Counted from the first letter of the stretch, positions 1 through 7,406 are shown. The stretch: 58,941 nucleotides of DNA from DASPGX01 sp035620375 (GCA_035620375.1 DASPGX010000015.1:1-58941), one strand, 5' to 3'. Notes: generated from the sequence alone by a model not told the origin. A program made the numbers and translations.

Positions 1-92
1 CCGAGTCCAAGGCGCAGCCGAGGACCGAACCGATGCGTACTGATGTACGGTGAGGGAGGACCGGAGGACGCAACGCGGGAATCGGGCAAGCC
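1..92 (+). repeat. Dispersed structured repeat, copy 1 (left end cut by window)
   Basis: This stretch shares a core with intergenic copies near 38.4, 38.7, 40.6, 48.4 and 54.5 kb: a block with GAGGACCGAACC, a short hairpin CGTAC-N-GTACG, then GGGAGGACCGGAG, and an end reading ATCGGGCAAGCC. The matching left arm lies outside the window. Like most other copies it sits beside a terminator hairpin at the 3' end of a gene, here rpsI. Confidence 0.75.
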
Positions 93-98
93 TGCAGG

Positions 99-144
99 GT
101 AGAAAAGGGAACGCCCCACTTGATTGCGGGGCGCCCTTTTCTAC
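99..144. terminator. Hairpin terminator after rpsI
   Basis: Arms GTAGAAAAGGG and CCCTTTTCTAC enclose an inner CGCCCC/GGGGCG stem. It lies 15 bases past the rpsI stop and has A/T runs within both arms, so it could end transcripts from either side. Confidence 0.6.
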
Positions 145-158
145 GAGAGGCGTTATGG

Positions 159-716
159 CTAACGCTTGGACCAGCGAGGAGCTTTTCGTGCTTTCTTCAG
201 CCCATACTTCCGCCGTTCTTTCTTCCTCGGATCCCGCGTCAAATACCCCACCTTCTTCAATTTCTTCCTGAAATTCCCGTCAAAGCTCTCCAGCGCACGC
301 GCGATGCCGTGCCGGATGGCGTCGGCCTGTCCGGACGAGCCGCCGCCGGACACCTTCACGGTGACCTTGAAGCGGTGCAGGCTCTTGAGCTTGCGGAGCG
401 CGGATTCCACGACGGCGACCAGGTTCGCGTCGGTGAAGTACTCCTGGTAGTCCTTGCCGTTCACGGTCATGAGCGCGGAGTCCTCCTTGAGCTCGTCCCC
501 GCTCTTTCGGGTCATGAGGCGCACGCGTGCCACGGACCGCTTGCGGCGGCCGACGGCCTCAAAATATTTCTCCTTTGCGCCCGGAGCGAGCTCTTCGGGC
601 TCGTCCACGATTTCGGGGGTATCGTCGTCGTCATCCGCGGACGTGTCCGCAGCGCCGAACAGCACGTCCTGCGCGGGGTTGGTTTCCAGCTCCTGGTTGT
701 CGGTTGCTTTGGGCAT
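159..716 (-). CDS. rpsI: Ribosomal protein uS9 with acidic N-terminal extension
   Basis: Small-subunit protein uS9, whose basic C-terminal tail reaches toward the P-site tRNA. The conserved part starts near residue 50 (YFEAVGRRKRSVARVRL) and ends in the typical RKAPRWSKR tail. At 185 residues it is about 55 longer than the usual protein. The extra N-terminus is very acidic, with a run of five Asp and many Glu, and has no counterpart in typical uS9. The ATG start is preceded by AT-rich DNA rather than a clear ribosome site. It follows rplM after a 99-base hairpin linker, as in the usual L13-S9 pair. Confidence 0.95.
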   Translation of the reverse strand: MPKATDNQELETNPAQDVLFGAADTSADDDDDTPEIVDEPEELAPGAKEKYFEAVGRRKRSVARVRLMTRKSGDELKEDSALMTVNGKDYQEYFTDANLVAVVESALRKLKSLHRFKVTVKVSGGGSSGQADAIRHGIARALESFDGNFRKKLKKVGYLTRDPRKKERRKYGLKKARKAPRWSKR

Positions 717-815
717 TATATCGATAATGGTAATCAGATATTGGTAATTAGTGCCTTGTGGGCGCCTCCGGCGCCTTCATTGCGCCAATTTCCAATTTCC
801 GATTACTGATATCCA
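717..815. repeat. Imperfect hairpin linker between rplM and rpsI
   Basis: AT-rich arms of about 24 bases (TAATCAGATATTGG-type on one side, its imperfect complement on the other) enclose a GC-rich core with GGCGCCTCCGGCGCC. Close relatives fill the next two gaps (1155-1257 and 1606-1689). Confidence 0.7.
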
Positions 816-1154
816 TTACTTGAAATTCAGGTTCTTGATGATGACGCTGCGGGTGCGGTTGTCCGGAAGCATGCCCATGACGCTCTTGCGGAACACCTCG
901 CGCGGGGACTTGGCCCATGCCTCCTCCAGCGTGCGGCTGTGCAGCCCGCCGGGATAGCCGGAATAGCGGTGGAACTTGACCGTCTGCATCTTGTTGCCGG
1001 TGAAGCGGACCTTCTCCAGGTTCTCCACGGTCACCTTCACGTCCGGGGTCTTGTGGGGCTCCCAGGTCGGCAGATGCTTGCCGCGCAGCAAGGTCGCCGT
1101 CTTGGCGGCCAGGCGTCCGAGTGACTGATTGGTTGCGTCCAGGGTGTATTCCAT
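816..1154 (-). CDS. rplM: Ribosomal protein uL13, short form
   Basis: Large-subunit protein uL13, an early assembly protein. Recognisable segments are DATNQSLGRLAAKTATLLRG near the start, FTGNKMQTVKFHRYSGYPGG in the middle and KSVMGMLPDNRTR near the end. The protein has 112 residues against about 142 in most bacteria: it lacks roughly ten N-terminal residues and the C-terminal tail. Such trimming is common in reduced genomes. It lies between rplQ and rpsI on the same strand, separated from both by related hairpin linkers. Confidence 0.95.
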   Translation of the reverse strand: MEYTLDATNQSLGRLAAKTATLLRGKHLPTWEPHKTPDVKVTVENLEKVRFTGNKMQTVKFHRYSGYPGGLHSRTLEEAWAKSPREVFRKSVMGMLPDNRTRSVIIKNLNFK

Positions 1155-1257
1155 GATGCGGATGATATCAGTAATCAGAGACTAGATATCAGCGCGTTGT
1201 GGGCGCCTCCGGCGCCTTCATTGCGCCAATCTCCAATTACCAATTTCCAATATCTCT
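1155..1257. repeat. Imperfect hairpin linker between rplQ and rplM
   Basis: Same family as 717-815: the core GGGCGCCTCCGGCGCC followed by TTCATTGCGCCAAT is shared exactly, and the AT-rich flanks (AATCAGAGACTAGATAT; CCAATTTCCAATAT) pair imperfectly. Confidence 0.7.
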
Positions 1258-1605
1258 TCATGCTACGAATTCTATGACCGCCATCGGTGCGCCGTCCGAC
1301 GTCCGCCGGCCGAGCTTCACCACGCGGGTGTACCCGCCCTTGCGGTCGGCGAAGCGGGGGGCGATGTCCCCCATCAGCTTCGTGACGGCGGCGGGACCGA
1401 GCTTGGCGGAAAGGATGCGGCGTGCGGCGAGGTCGCCCTGCTTCGCGCGGGTGACCAGCTTCTCGGCGACGGGGCGGAGCGACTTGGCGCGCGCCTCCGT
1501 AGTGCGGATGCGGCCGTGCTCAATCAGACCGGTCGCGAGCGCCTTGAAGAACGCATTGCGCTGCGCCGATTCCCTGCCGAATTTTCGCTTATTGCCCCTG
1601 CGCAT
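1258..1605 (-). CDS. rplQ: Ribosomal protein bL17
   Basis: Large-subunit protein bL17. It starts MRRGNKRKFGRESAQRNAFF, close to the family's MRHR...KLGR...HR start, and carries the central LIEHGRIRTTEARAKSLRP block typical of bL17. At 115 residues it has about the normal length. It follows rpoA in the usual alpha-operon order, but with an 84-base hairpin linker instead of tight spacing. A C-terminal GGYTRVVKLGRRTSDGAPM segment matches the family's last conserved block. Confidence 0.96.
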   Translation of the reverse strand: MRRGNKRKFGRESAQRNAFFKALATGLIEHGRIRTTEARAKSLRPVAEKLVTRAKQGDLAARRILSAKLGPAAVTKLMGDIAPRFADRKGGYTRVVKLGRRTSDGAPMAVIEFVA

Positions 1606-1689
1606 GATATCGGATAATGGATATTAGATATTGGTGCCTTGTTGTCGCCTCCGGCGACTACCTTGCGCCAATTTCTGATTTCTAATCTC
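1606..1689. repeat. Imperfect hairpin linker between rpoA and rplQ
   Basis: Third linker of the family. The core here is GTCGCCTCCGGCGAC, where both sides of the stem have changed together relative to GGCGCC...GGCGCC in the other two copies, so pairing is kept. AT-rich arms (GGATATTAGATATTGG and the facing CCAATTTCTGATTTC) pair imperfectly. Confidence 0.7.
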
Positions 1690-2439
1690 TTACTCTTTCT
1701 TCTTTTTCGTCTTTTTCGCCGCGGTCTTCTTGGCCGCCGGCTTCTCCTTGGGTTCGGGGACCGGAACGGTCTGCACCATGGTGAAGTGGTCCGTCAGGAT
1801 GCGCGCGGCCTCCTTCACGGCGGCCTCGGGCTCCATGGAACCGTCCGTCTCCACCTCCATCACGATTTTGTTGTAGTCGATTCGGTCGCCGACGCGGACG
1901 TCCTCAATGGAGAAGTTCACCTTGCGGACGGGCGAGTAGATGGCGTCGATGGCGATGACGCCGATGGGGAGCTTGTCCCGCTGGCGGGCCTCCACGGCGA
2001 CGTAGCCGCGGCCCTTCTGGACCGTGATGTCCATCTCCACGCTCGCTTTCTTGTCGGACATCGTGAACAGGACCTGTTCGGGGTTGATGAGCTCCACGTC
2101 GCTCGTGAGCTTGATGTCGCCCGCGGTGACGGTCTTCTCGCCCTTCACGGACAGCGACAGCTCGACCGGGTCGTCGGTGTAGCCGGTGAAGCGGACCTTC
2201 TTGAGGTTCAGGATGACCTGGATGACGTCCTCCATGACCCCCGGGATGCTGGAGAATTCGTGGTCCACGCCCTTGATTTTGATGGACGTGATTGCCGTGC
2301 CCTGCAGGGACGACAGAAGCACCCGGCGGAGCGGGTTGGCGATGGTCGCCCCGAAACCCGGCATCAGCGGGCCGATTTCCACGACGGCCTTGTTGCCGTC
2401 CTTACTTGCTACGTTCACTTGTTCCGGTATCTCCAACAT
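1690..2439 (-). CDS. rpoA: RNA polymerase alpha subunit lacking the C-terminal domain
   Basis: The alpha dimer is the assembly platform for beta and beta'. The N-terminal domain is complete: FGATIANPLRRVLLSSLQGTA near residue 30 is the dimer signature, and the rest of the two-lobed domain follows to about residue 225. The protein then ends in a short Lys/Ala-rich tail (PAAKKTAAKKTKKKKE). At 249 residues it is about 70 short of the usual 315-330 and has no helix-hairpin-helix C-terminal domain, the part that binds UP elements, activators and NusA. The frame stops normally and rplQ follows, so this does not look like a sequencing break. Confidence 0.96.
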   Translation of the reverse strand: MLEIPEQVNVASKDGNKAVVEIGPLMPGFGATIANPLRRVLLSSLQGTAITSIKIKGVDHEFSSIPGVMEDVIQVILNLKKVRFTGYTDDPVELSLSVKGEKTVTAGDIKLTSDVELINPEQVLFTMSDKKASVEMDITVQKGRGYVAVEARQRDKLPIGVIAIDAIYSPVRKVNFSIEDVRVGDRIDYNKIVMEVETDGSMEPEAAVKEAARILTDHFTMVQTVPVPEPKEKPAAKKTAAKKTKKKKE

Positions 2440-2539
2440 ACTGTTTTTGGCCGTTGCGGGGTGTCGGTGCCAGGGGTAGGAGGTTACAGGTCTGTGGCTG
2501 GCTGCCGCGCCGCCCGTTCGGGCCGGTTAATTGCGATGG

Positions 2540-3178
2540 TTAACGGGAATACAACTCGATGATTGCCTGGATGTCCCCCGTCTGCAGTCCGCCGTCCGTG
2601 GCCGTGGGGACTCCCTTTACGGTGGCCGCGGTGCCGTCCTTGTCCAGCGCCATCCATGCCGGTCCTTCGTGCTTGGCGTACCAGGTCGGCATCAGCGTGG
2701 AGAAATACGGCAGGGCGCGGGACTGCGTCCGGATTCCGATGACGTCCCCGACGCGGACCTTCGCGGACGCCACGGACAGCCGCTTGCCGTTCACCGTGAT
2801 GTGGCCGTGGTTCACCAGCTGGCGGGCCTGGTCGCGTGTCTGCGCGAAGCCGGCGCGGAAGACGGCGTTGTCCAGCCGCAGCTCCAGCGCGCGCACGACG
2901 TCGTCGTACGGGGTGGTGCCGCGGGCCAGCGCGCCTTTGACCGTCTGCTTGAACTGCTTCTCCATCAGGCGGTAGGTGTTGCGCACCTTCTGCTTGCTCT
3001 GCAGCTGCTGGGCGTATTCCGAAGGCCGGCGGGGACGCCGCGTGGGACCGTGCACGCCCGGCGGGTACGGCCGGCGGGTCAGCGCATGCTTGGGCGACAT
3101 GTTGCGCTCGCCCTTAAGACCCAGGCGCTCGCCCAGTCTCCGTTCAATCTTCTCTTTTGGTCCACGATATCGTCCCAT
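2540..3178 (-). CDS. rpsD: Ribosomal protein uS4
   Basis: Primary 16S rRNA-binding protein uS4, which nucleates small-subunit assembly. It has 212 residues, about normal. The N-terminal part has RYRGPKEKIERRLGERLGLKG. The S4 RNA-binding domain is clear: LELRLDNAVFRAGFAQTRDQARQLVNHGHITVNG. There is no N-terminal zinc-binding cysteine cluster, so this is the Cys-free type. It lies between rpsK and rpoA as in most bacterial alpha operons; the 92-base gap to rpsK holds another hairpin repeat. Confidence 0.96.
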   Translation of the reverse strand: MGRYRGPKEKIERRLGERLGLKGERNMSPKHALTRRPYPPGVHGPTRRPRRPSEYAQQLQSKQKVRNTYRLMEKQFKQTVKGALARGTTPYDDVVRALELRLDNAVFRAGFAQTRDQARQLVNHGHITVNGKRLSVASAKVRVGDVIGIRTQSRALPYFSTLMPTWYAKHEGPAWMALDKDGTAATVKGVPTATDGGLQTGDIQAIIELYSR

Positions 3179-3185
3179 GTTCGGA

Positions 3186-3262
3186 AGTGTGTAGTGAATA
3201 GCGGGTAGCGAGTAGTGATTGAATCAGATGCTCATTCCATCACTATTGGCCGCCAACTATTC
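3186..3262. repeat. Imperfect hairpin linker between rpsK and rpsD
   Basis: The two sides, roughly GTGAATAGCGGGTAGCGAG and CAACTATTCGC, pair imperfectly around a TGATTGAATCAGATG loop region. Its sequence differs from the linkers at 717-1689, but size and position are alike. Confidence 0.5.
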
Positions 3263-3270
3263 GCCGTTCG

Positions 3271-3705
3271 TTATACTCGTCTCGGTTTCTTTGACTTTAC
3301 GCCGTTGTGCGGCACGGGGGTCGCATCCATCAGCGAGGTGATGTTCAGGCCGGTTCCCGCGACGCCGCGCACCGCGCTCTCACGGGCGGGACCGACTCCT
3401 TTCACGATGATGCGGGCGTTGGTGAGGCCGAACCGGCGCGCCTTGTCCACGGCGTCCTTGGCGACCAGGTTGGCGGCGTAGGGGGTGGACTTCTTCGTGC
3501 CGCGGAATCCCAGCAGTCCGGACGAGGAGAACGCGATGATGTTCCCGCCAAGGTCCGAGACCGCGATGAGCGTGTTGTTGTACGAAATGTTGATGTGCAC
3601 GACGCCGTTGAGCACCTGCTTCTTGGACGAGCGCTTCGCGGGAGCCGAAGCCGCCGTTTCGGATACGGCGTCTCCTTCTTTCGTGATTATGCGCTTCTTA
3701 CCCAT
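3271..3705 (-). CDS. rpsK: Ribosomal protein uS11
   Basis: Small-subunit platform protein uS11. Conserved segments are VLNGVVHINISYNNTLIAV, AFSSSGLLGFRGTKKSTPYA and VKGVGPARESAVRGV, and the C-terminus DATPVPHNGVKSKKPRRV is the family signature. It has 144 residues, including a basic Ala/Ser-rich N-terminal extension of about 20 residues. rpsM ends 15 bases upstream, so these genes are very likely cotranscribed. Confidence 0.96.
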   Translation of the reverse strand: MGKKRIITKEGDAVSETAASAPAKRSSKKQVLNGVVHINISYNNTLIAVSDLGGNIIAFSSSGLLGFRGTKKSTPYAANLVAKDAVDKARRFGLTNARIIVKGVGPARESAVRGVAGTGLNITSLMDATPVPHNGVKSKKPRRV

Positions 3706-3720
3706 GGTTCAAATGGTGCA

Positions 3721-4107
3721 TCATGTCTTCTCCGCTGCCTTGGCGCGGCCGGAACCCATCGTGCGGCGGACGTTGCCCCGCGTGGTACGGCTGTTCGTCT
3801 TCGTGCGTCCGCGGATAGGCAGGCGCCGCGCAAGACGGTTGCCGTGCCAGGTTCCGATTTCCTTGTACCGCTTCTGGTTCTGCGCGACTTCCTTGCGCAG
3901 GTCGCCCTCGATGCGGTGGGTCTTTTCGATGACCTTCTGGATTTTCCCGATTTCCTCCGCGGTCAGTTTCTCCGCACGCTTGGCAGGGTCGATGCCGGCC
4001 GTCTTCAGGATGAGTCCCGCGGACGCCGGACCGATGCCGTACAGATACGGCAACGAATACAGAATCTTCTTCTTGTCGGGGATGGTTACGCCGAAAATAC
4101 GGGGCAT
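3721..4107 (-). CDS. rpsM: Ribosomal protein uS13
   Basis: Small-subunit head protein uS13. I place the start at the ATG giving MPRIFGVTIPDKKKILYSL, because this matches the family N-terminus (M-R-I-G-V-IP); the frame is open further upstream but that part overlaps rpmJ and is not conserved. The product is 128 residues. YGIGPASAGLILKTAGID and WHGNRLARRLPIRGRTKTNSRT are diagnostic. rpmJ ends 16 bases upstream and rpsK starts 15 bases downstream. Confidence 0.96.
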   Translation of the reverse strand: MPRIFGVTIPDKKKILYSLPYLYGIGPASAGLILKTAGIDPAKRAEKLTAEEIGKIQKVIEKTHRIEGDLRKEVAQNQKRYKEIGTWHGNRLARRLPIRGRTKTNSRTTRGNVRRTMGSGRAKAAEKT

Positions 4108-4123
4108 GGAAGTATGGTATGGA

Positions 4124-4237
4124 TTAGCCCTGCCGCTGCTTGTGCTTGGCAATCTTGCAGATGCAATACAGGCGCTTCTTGCGCCGTACAATCTTGCAGT
4201 TCTTGCACATGGGTTTTACCGAAGCACGGACTTTCAC
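4124..4237 (-). CDS. rpmJ: Ribosomal protein bL36, GTG start
   Basis: A 37-residue protein read on the minus strand from a GTG codon: it begins VKVRASVKPMCKNCKIVRR (initiator Met in practice) and ends KIAKHKQRQG. The zinc ribbon of bL36 is complete, with Cys11, Cys14, Cys27 and His32, so this is the zinc-binding type. It sits between infA (3 bases away) and rpsM (16 bases away), exactly its usual place in the alpha operon. It is easily missed because it is short and starts with GTG. Confidence 0.95.
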   Translation of the reverse strand: MKVRASVKPMCKNCKIVRRKKRLYCICKIAKHKQRQG

Positions 4238-4240
4238 GGC

Positions 4241-4453
4241 TTAGTGCCGGTATACGATCCGTCCGCGGGTGCCGTCCGGAGAGAGCTCCAACGAGACCTT
4301 GTCCCCCATCATCACCTTCACATAGTGAAGGCGCATGCGACCCGCCAGATAAGCCAGAACGACGCGACCGTCGTCCAACTCAACCCGGAACGTCGTATCG
4401 GGGAGCGCTTCGATGACCGTACCGACTATTTTTTCCTTGGATTTCGGTTCCAA
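4241..4453 (-). CDS. infA: Translation initiation factor IF-1, TTG start
   Basis: IF-1 binds the ribosomal A site during initiation. This is a single OB-fold protein of 70 residues: VGTVIEALPDTTFRVELDDG, GRMRLHYVKVMMGDKV and a C-terminal TRGRIVYRH match the family throughout. The only in-frame start that gives full length is TTG at 4451-4453; no ATG lies close upstream. A -10-like CATTAT lies directly before it, so the mRNA start is uncertain. It is the first recognisable gene of the alpha operon here. Confidence 0.95.
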   Translation of the reverse strand: MEPKSKEKIVGTVIEALPDTTFRVELDDGRVVLAYLAGRMRLHYVKVMMGDKVSLELSPDGTRGRIVYRH

Positions 4454-4691
4454 GATAATGCAATGCGCCTTGCGGAATGAGTCCGCAAAAGCCTGACAAT
4501 ACTAACAAAAAAGGACCCCCGCCGTCAATACCCCCTTCTGGAGGGGCTTTGCCCCTTCCAGCGCTACGAAACTGCAAACCGCCCCCCGTAGGGGGCGGTT
4601 CTGGTTTCTGGGCTGCCTCCCCACCTGTCACGGGTAAGGAAAGCGGCTCCCGCCCCAACGATTCCCGTGCCAGGGAACATGGGGTCGTTCG

Positions 4692-4755
4692 CTCCCGATT
4701 CCGCCGTTACCCCGCCGGCCACCCGAGGTCACGGGCCCCACGGCGGAATCGGGAG
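4692..4755. repeat. Perfect 16-bp inverted repeat
   Basis: CTCCCGATTCCGCCGT at 4692-4707 is the exact complement of 4740-4755, with 32 GC-rich bases between. The left arm loosely resembles the outer arm of the dispersed repeat (CCCGATTTCGGCGTTAC at 38.4 kb), so it may be a worn or trimmed member. Confidence 0.55.
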
Positions 4756-4770
4756 ACTCCGACGAAATAT

Positions 4771-4797
4771 CTAACGGCTCACGATGTGAGCCGTTAG
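4771..4797. terminator. Recurrent AACGGCTCA hairpin, copy a
   Basis: Perfect 12-bp arms CTAACGGCTCAC and GTGAGCCGTTAG with a 3-base loop, 22 bases past the stop of the 715-residue minus-strand gene. The same stem recurs at 11459, 38640, 48364 and 54688. Confidence 0.7.
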
Positions 4798-4818
4798 AGG
4801 AGAATCTGTGACGACAGA

Positions 4819-6966
4819 TTAAGGCGTAATAGGGTCCGTGAACTGGATGTCCACCGTAATCCGCGAAGCGTCCTTGGGGACCGAACGGACCCAGATGGGC
4901 GAGAGGACGACCGTGGAGGAACGGACGTTTTCCGCGGATTTGAAGTAGTCGCGTACCGCGGTCTTGGACAGGCCCTGAATGTCGGCGATGACCTCCTCGG
5001 TGCTTACGGGGACGAATCCCTTGCCCAGGACGGTGACGTCAAAGGCGAGGATGGCGCGGTCCTCAACGAACCGGACATTGTCGTACTGAACAGTCAGAAG
5101 GTCAGGCACGACGGAGAGCTGCCAGCTGCGGCGCGTGTAGTCGTCCAGCAGGGTGAAGAGGTCGGACTCGCGGAATCCCACGGTCGTCAGCTTGCCCGTC
5201 GCCGTGACGCGGAACGTGTCGCCCGCATCGTCCACGGCGTGCGTGGCCGCGAGGTCCTCAATGACGATTTCCGCGTCGTTGACGAGCTTGAGGCCCGAGG
5301 CCTGCGCCTCGAACGCCTGGCGCACCTGGGAGGTGAGCTCCTCCCGCACGGCGGCGGTCGCGTTGTCCAGATCCTCCTGCGTGACGACCTTCGCCAGGCC
5401 GAGCGCCCCGCCGACGAACGTCTGGACCGAGTCGCCGGTGATGCCCTCAAAGCGCTCCGTGTCGCCCTGCTCGCGGAAGGCGGCGACGACGAAGTCCGTG
5501 CCTTCAATGTTGTATTCGGCGCCCGGCTTGTCCGCGATGACGTCCACGGTCACCGTTCCCGGGGCGTCGCCGGAGGCGGCGGGCACGGTCACCGTCTGCA
5601 GAGTGCGGAAAATGAGACCGCCGGAACTCTCAAAGCGCGTGGTCGCGATGAGCGTCTGCGGGAAATTCAGGGTGCTGGAGATGGTGATTTTGCCCTTCGC
5701 TTTGGCGGCGACCTCCTCGGAACCGGTCGCGGGAAATTCGCGGTCCGCCTCCCGTTCAATTTCAAACAACTGCCCCGGAATCTTATTGAACAGCGAATCC
5801 ACGCTGCCGAACGCGTCCGAGGTCTGCACGCTAATCTGGAACTCCAGGTCGCGCGAGACGGGAACGATGGTCACCGCGGCTTTGCCGAGGTTGAGCACCA
5901 TGAACGCCCCGCCGATGAGCACCACCGCCGCCACGGCGCCGGATACGGCGTTGCGCATGCGGTGACTGCCGCCTCCCGGCTTACGCGCGGCGCCGCCCGG
6001 TTCCTTGGACTGCCCGCTGCCGAACCAAGTGCGCCAACCCTTGGGCTTTGCCGCGGGCGTCTGCCTGGAGCCGTTGACGCGGTCGCGCCAGACGGCGTCG
6101 ATGTAATCCAAATCGCCGTCCTCATCGGTCTGCGGGGCCTCCTTGCCCGCCTGCGCCGGCCGCGGCGCGGTCTTGGATGACACGGCCTCGTTCAGGATTT
6201 CCTCAAAGCTCGGCTCGGCGTCATCTTCGGATTCCGGGACGGGCGTCGCCTTGACGCCGACCTTCATCGGACGCTCCGTGCGGCCTTTTACGCTCACGCC
6301 GGTTCCCTTCTCGGGAGAACGCACGGCGTCCAGGGGGCGGATAACCTTCGCGGCGGCGAGCGTCGCGACGACCCCGGAACCCTTTTTGATGATGAGGTTG
6401 CCTTCGGCGTCGTACAGGTCCATGTCGTTCGGTCCGTACCGCTGCCGGGTTTGGGAATAGTCCTCGTCTTCAAGATCGGGCTCGTCTTCGTCCCCGTCCG
6501 CCGCCGGTTTACCGGCCTTGGGCGCTTCCTCGTCCTCCTCCACGTGGTAGCCTTCCATCTCCTCTTCTTCGCCGGTGTCCGTGATTTCGTCCTTTTCGCC
6601 GCCGGGAACCGCGACGTCGTCGTCAAAAGCGTCCGTGTTGGGGTCGCGGACTTCCTCGTCTTCGTCGTTATAGTCGTCGGTGAGCGCGGCGGCGGTCTTC
6701 GTCGAGGGCCTGGACTTGGTGATGACGGTGAAGCCGTACTTGCGCGCCCAGTCGTTCACGTCGGCGTTGGCGCAGAGGATGGAGACGTTCCGGTTGGCGC
6801 GCTTGGACTCGCTCGCGAACGCGGCGAAGTGGTCCTCCCGGCGGAAAACGGCGGAGCGCTTGGGCAGGACGAATACGACGTCCTCGGCGTCCGTCTTGCG
6901 GAAGAGGTCCAGGATATCCTTGAACGAGTCGTCCCTGAGGACGTTGATGATTTTAGTCCCTGCCAT
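4819..6966 (-). CDS. Baseplate J/gp47-like single-pass membrane protein
   Basis: A 715-residue protein in three parts. Residues 1-75 form a small folded domain (DDSFKDILDLFRKTDAEDVVF...) seen at the start of many CPR proteins of this kind. Residues 80-335 are acidic, low-complexity linker. One membrane helix follows (about 343-362). The C-terminal 350 residues would lie outside the cytoplasm and resemble baseplate-J-like proteins: TRFESSGGLIFRTLQTVTVPA, then VIADKPGAEYNIEGTDF. In this lineage such proteins are chromosomal and not obviously phage-borne; no phage genes lie nearby. It has its own promoter (6978-7007) and ends at the hairpin at 4771. The function is unknown. Confidence 0.7.
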   Translation of the reverse strand: MAGTKIINVLRDDSFKDILDLFRKTDAEDVVFVLPKRSAVFRREDHFAAFASESKRANRNVSILCANADVNDWARKYGFTVITKSRPSTKTAAALTDDYNDEDEEVRDPNTDAFDDDVAVPGGEKDEITDTGEEEEMEGYHVEEDEEAPKAGKPAADGDEDEPDLEDEDYSQTRQRYGPNDMDLYDAEGNLIIKKGSGVVATLAAAKVIRPLDAVRSPEKGTGVSVKGRTERPMKVGVKATPVPESEDDAEPSFEEILNEAVSSKTAPRPAQAGKEAPQTDEDGDLDYIDAVWRDRVNGSRQTPAAKPKGWRTWFGSGQSKEPGGAARKPGGGSHRMRNAVSGAVAAVVLIGGAFMVLNLGKAAVTIVPVSRDLEFQISVQTSDAFGSVDSLFNKIPGQLFEIEREADREFPATGSEEVAAKAKGKITISSTLNFPQTLIATTRFESSGGLIFRTLQTVTVPAASGDAPGTVTVDVIADKPGAEYNIEGTDFVVAAFREQGDTERFEGITGDSVQTFVGGALGLAKVVTQEDLDNATAAVREELTSQVRQAFEAQASGLKLVNDAEIVIEDLAATHAVDDAGDTFRVTATGKLTTVGFRESDLFTLLDDYTRRSWQLSVVPDLLTVQYDNVRFVEDRAILAFDVTVLGKGFVPVSTEEVIADIQGLSKTAVRDYFKSAENVRSSTVVLSPIWVRSVPKDASRITVDIQFTDPITP

Positions 6967-6977
6967 TATGCGGATTC

Positions 6978-7007
6978 AGTATATCCCAAGGAGTGGTAGC
7001 CCTACAA
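6978..7007 (-). promoter_or_regulatory. Promoter for the baseplate-J-like gene
   Basis: TTGTAG (7002-7007), 18-base spacer, TATACT (6978-6983), 11 bases before the ATG. It is divergent from the promoter at 7035. Confidence 0.6.
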
Positions 7008-7034
7008 TGGAAAATGTGGACGTTCTGGGGATAT

Positions 7035-7063
7035 TTGAGTGGTATTAAGGTTTATGGTATAAT
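7035..7063 (+). promoter_or_regulatory. Promoter for the 67-residue membrane protein
   Basis: TTGAGT, 17-base spacer, perfect TATAAT (7058-7063). The leader is about 55 bases and ends in a strong AGGAGG ribosome site. Confidence 0.75.
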
Positions 7064-7127
7064 AGTATGGTTGGCCGCCTGACCTCTTTCAGGCGAGCCT
7101 CGCTCTTTCGGGAGCAGGAGGTTTCAC

Positions 7128-7331
7128 ATGTACGAGAACCCATGGTTCCTCGGAGTCCTGGCCTTCGTGCTGACGGCGGGGTTGGCCGCGGGGACGTACC
7201 GCGTGGTCCGGCCCCGCCTGGCGCGGTGGCGCGTACAGCGTCAGCTGCCGGCCCTCGCCGCACAGGCGCGCCTGAACGTCGCCCACCTGGGCACCTGGGA
7301 CCCCCGCTACCAGCGGCCCAAAGGTCTTTAG
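7128..7331 (+). CDS. Small single-pass membrane protein
   Basis: 67 residues with one membrane helix near the N-terminus (WFLGVLAFVLTAGLAAGTYRVV) followed by a basic, probably cytoplasmic tail (RPRLARWRVQRQLPALAAQ) and the end WDPRYQRPKGL. I do not recognise the family. Expression is well supported: a near-consensus promoter with perfect TATAAT, AGGAGG seven bases before the ATG, and a strong hairpin terminator at 7363. The gene stands alone, divergent from the baseplate-J-like gene and convergent with the helicase gene. Confidence 0.7.
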   Translation: MYENPWFLGVLAFVLTAGLAAGTYRVVRPRLARWRVQRQLPALAAQARLNVAHLGTWDPRYQRPKGL

Positions 7332-7362
7332 CCCGCCCGACGGGCTGACCCGCAGACGCACC

Positions 7363-7404
7363 GGCCCCGGCACCGTCCTCTTCGGAGGATGGTGCCGGGG
7401 CCGT
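7363..7404. terminator. Bidirectional hairpin terminator
   Basis: Nineteen-base arms with one G-T pair and a TTCG loop, between the convergent 67-residue gene and the helicase gene. Confidence 0.75.
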
Positions 7405-7406
7405 AC

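Larger units (their letters stand above)
4454..4818. other. Non-coding gap rich in hairpins
   Basis: No convincing gene was found in this 365-base gap. It contains a hairpin with arms CTGGAGGGGC and GCCCCTTCCAG (4538-4561), a perfect 10-bp hairpin AACCGCCCCC/GGGGGCGGTT (4577-4600), a 16-bp inverted repeat (4692-4755) and the recurrent terminator hairpin at 4771-4797. Confidence 0.6.

Noticed and set aside
1639..2562. A 307-codon plus-strand open frame over rpoA
   Set aside because: It is the exact antisense of rpoA, rich in Arg, His and Asp as expected for a shadow of GC-rich coding DNA, and has no ribosome site.
4108..4191. N-terminal extension of rpsM with SARLPSTSSGRA, resembling a repeat-encoded tag
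   Set aside because: This stretch is the rpmJ coding sequence read in another frame; rpsM aligns from MPRIFG.
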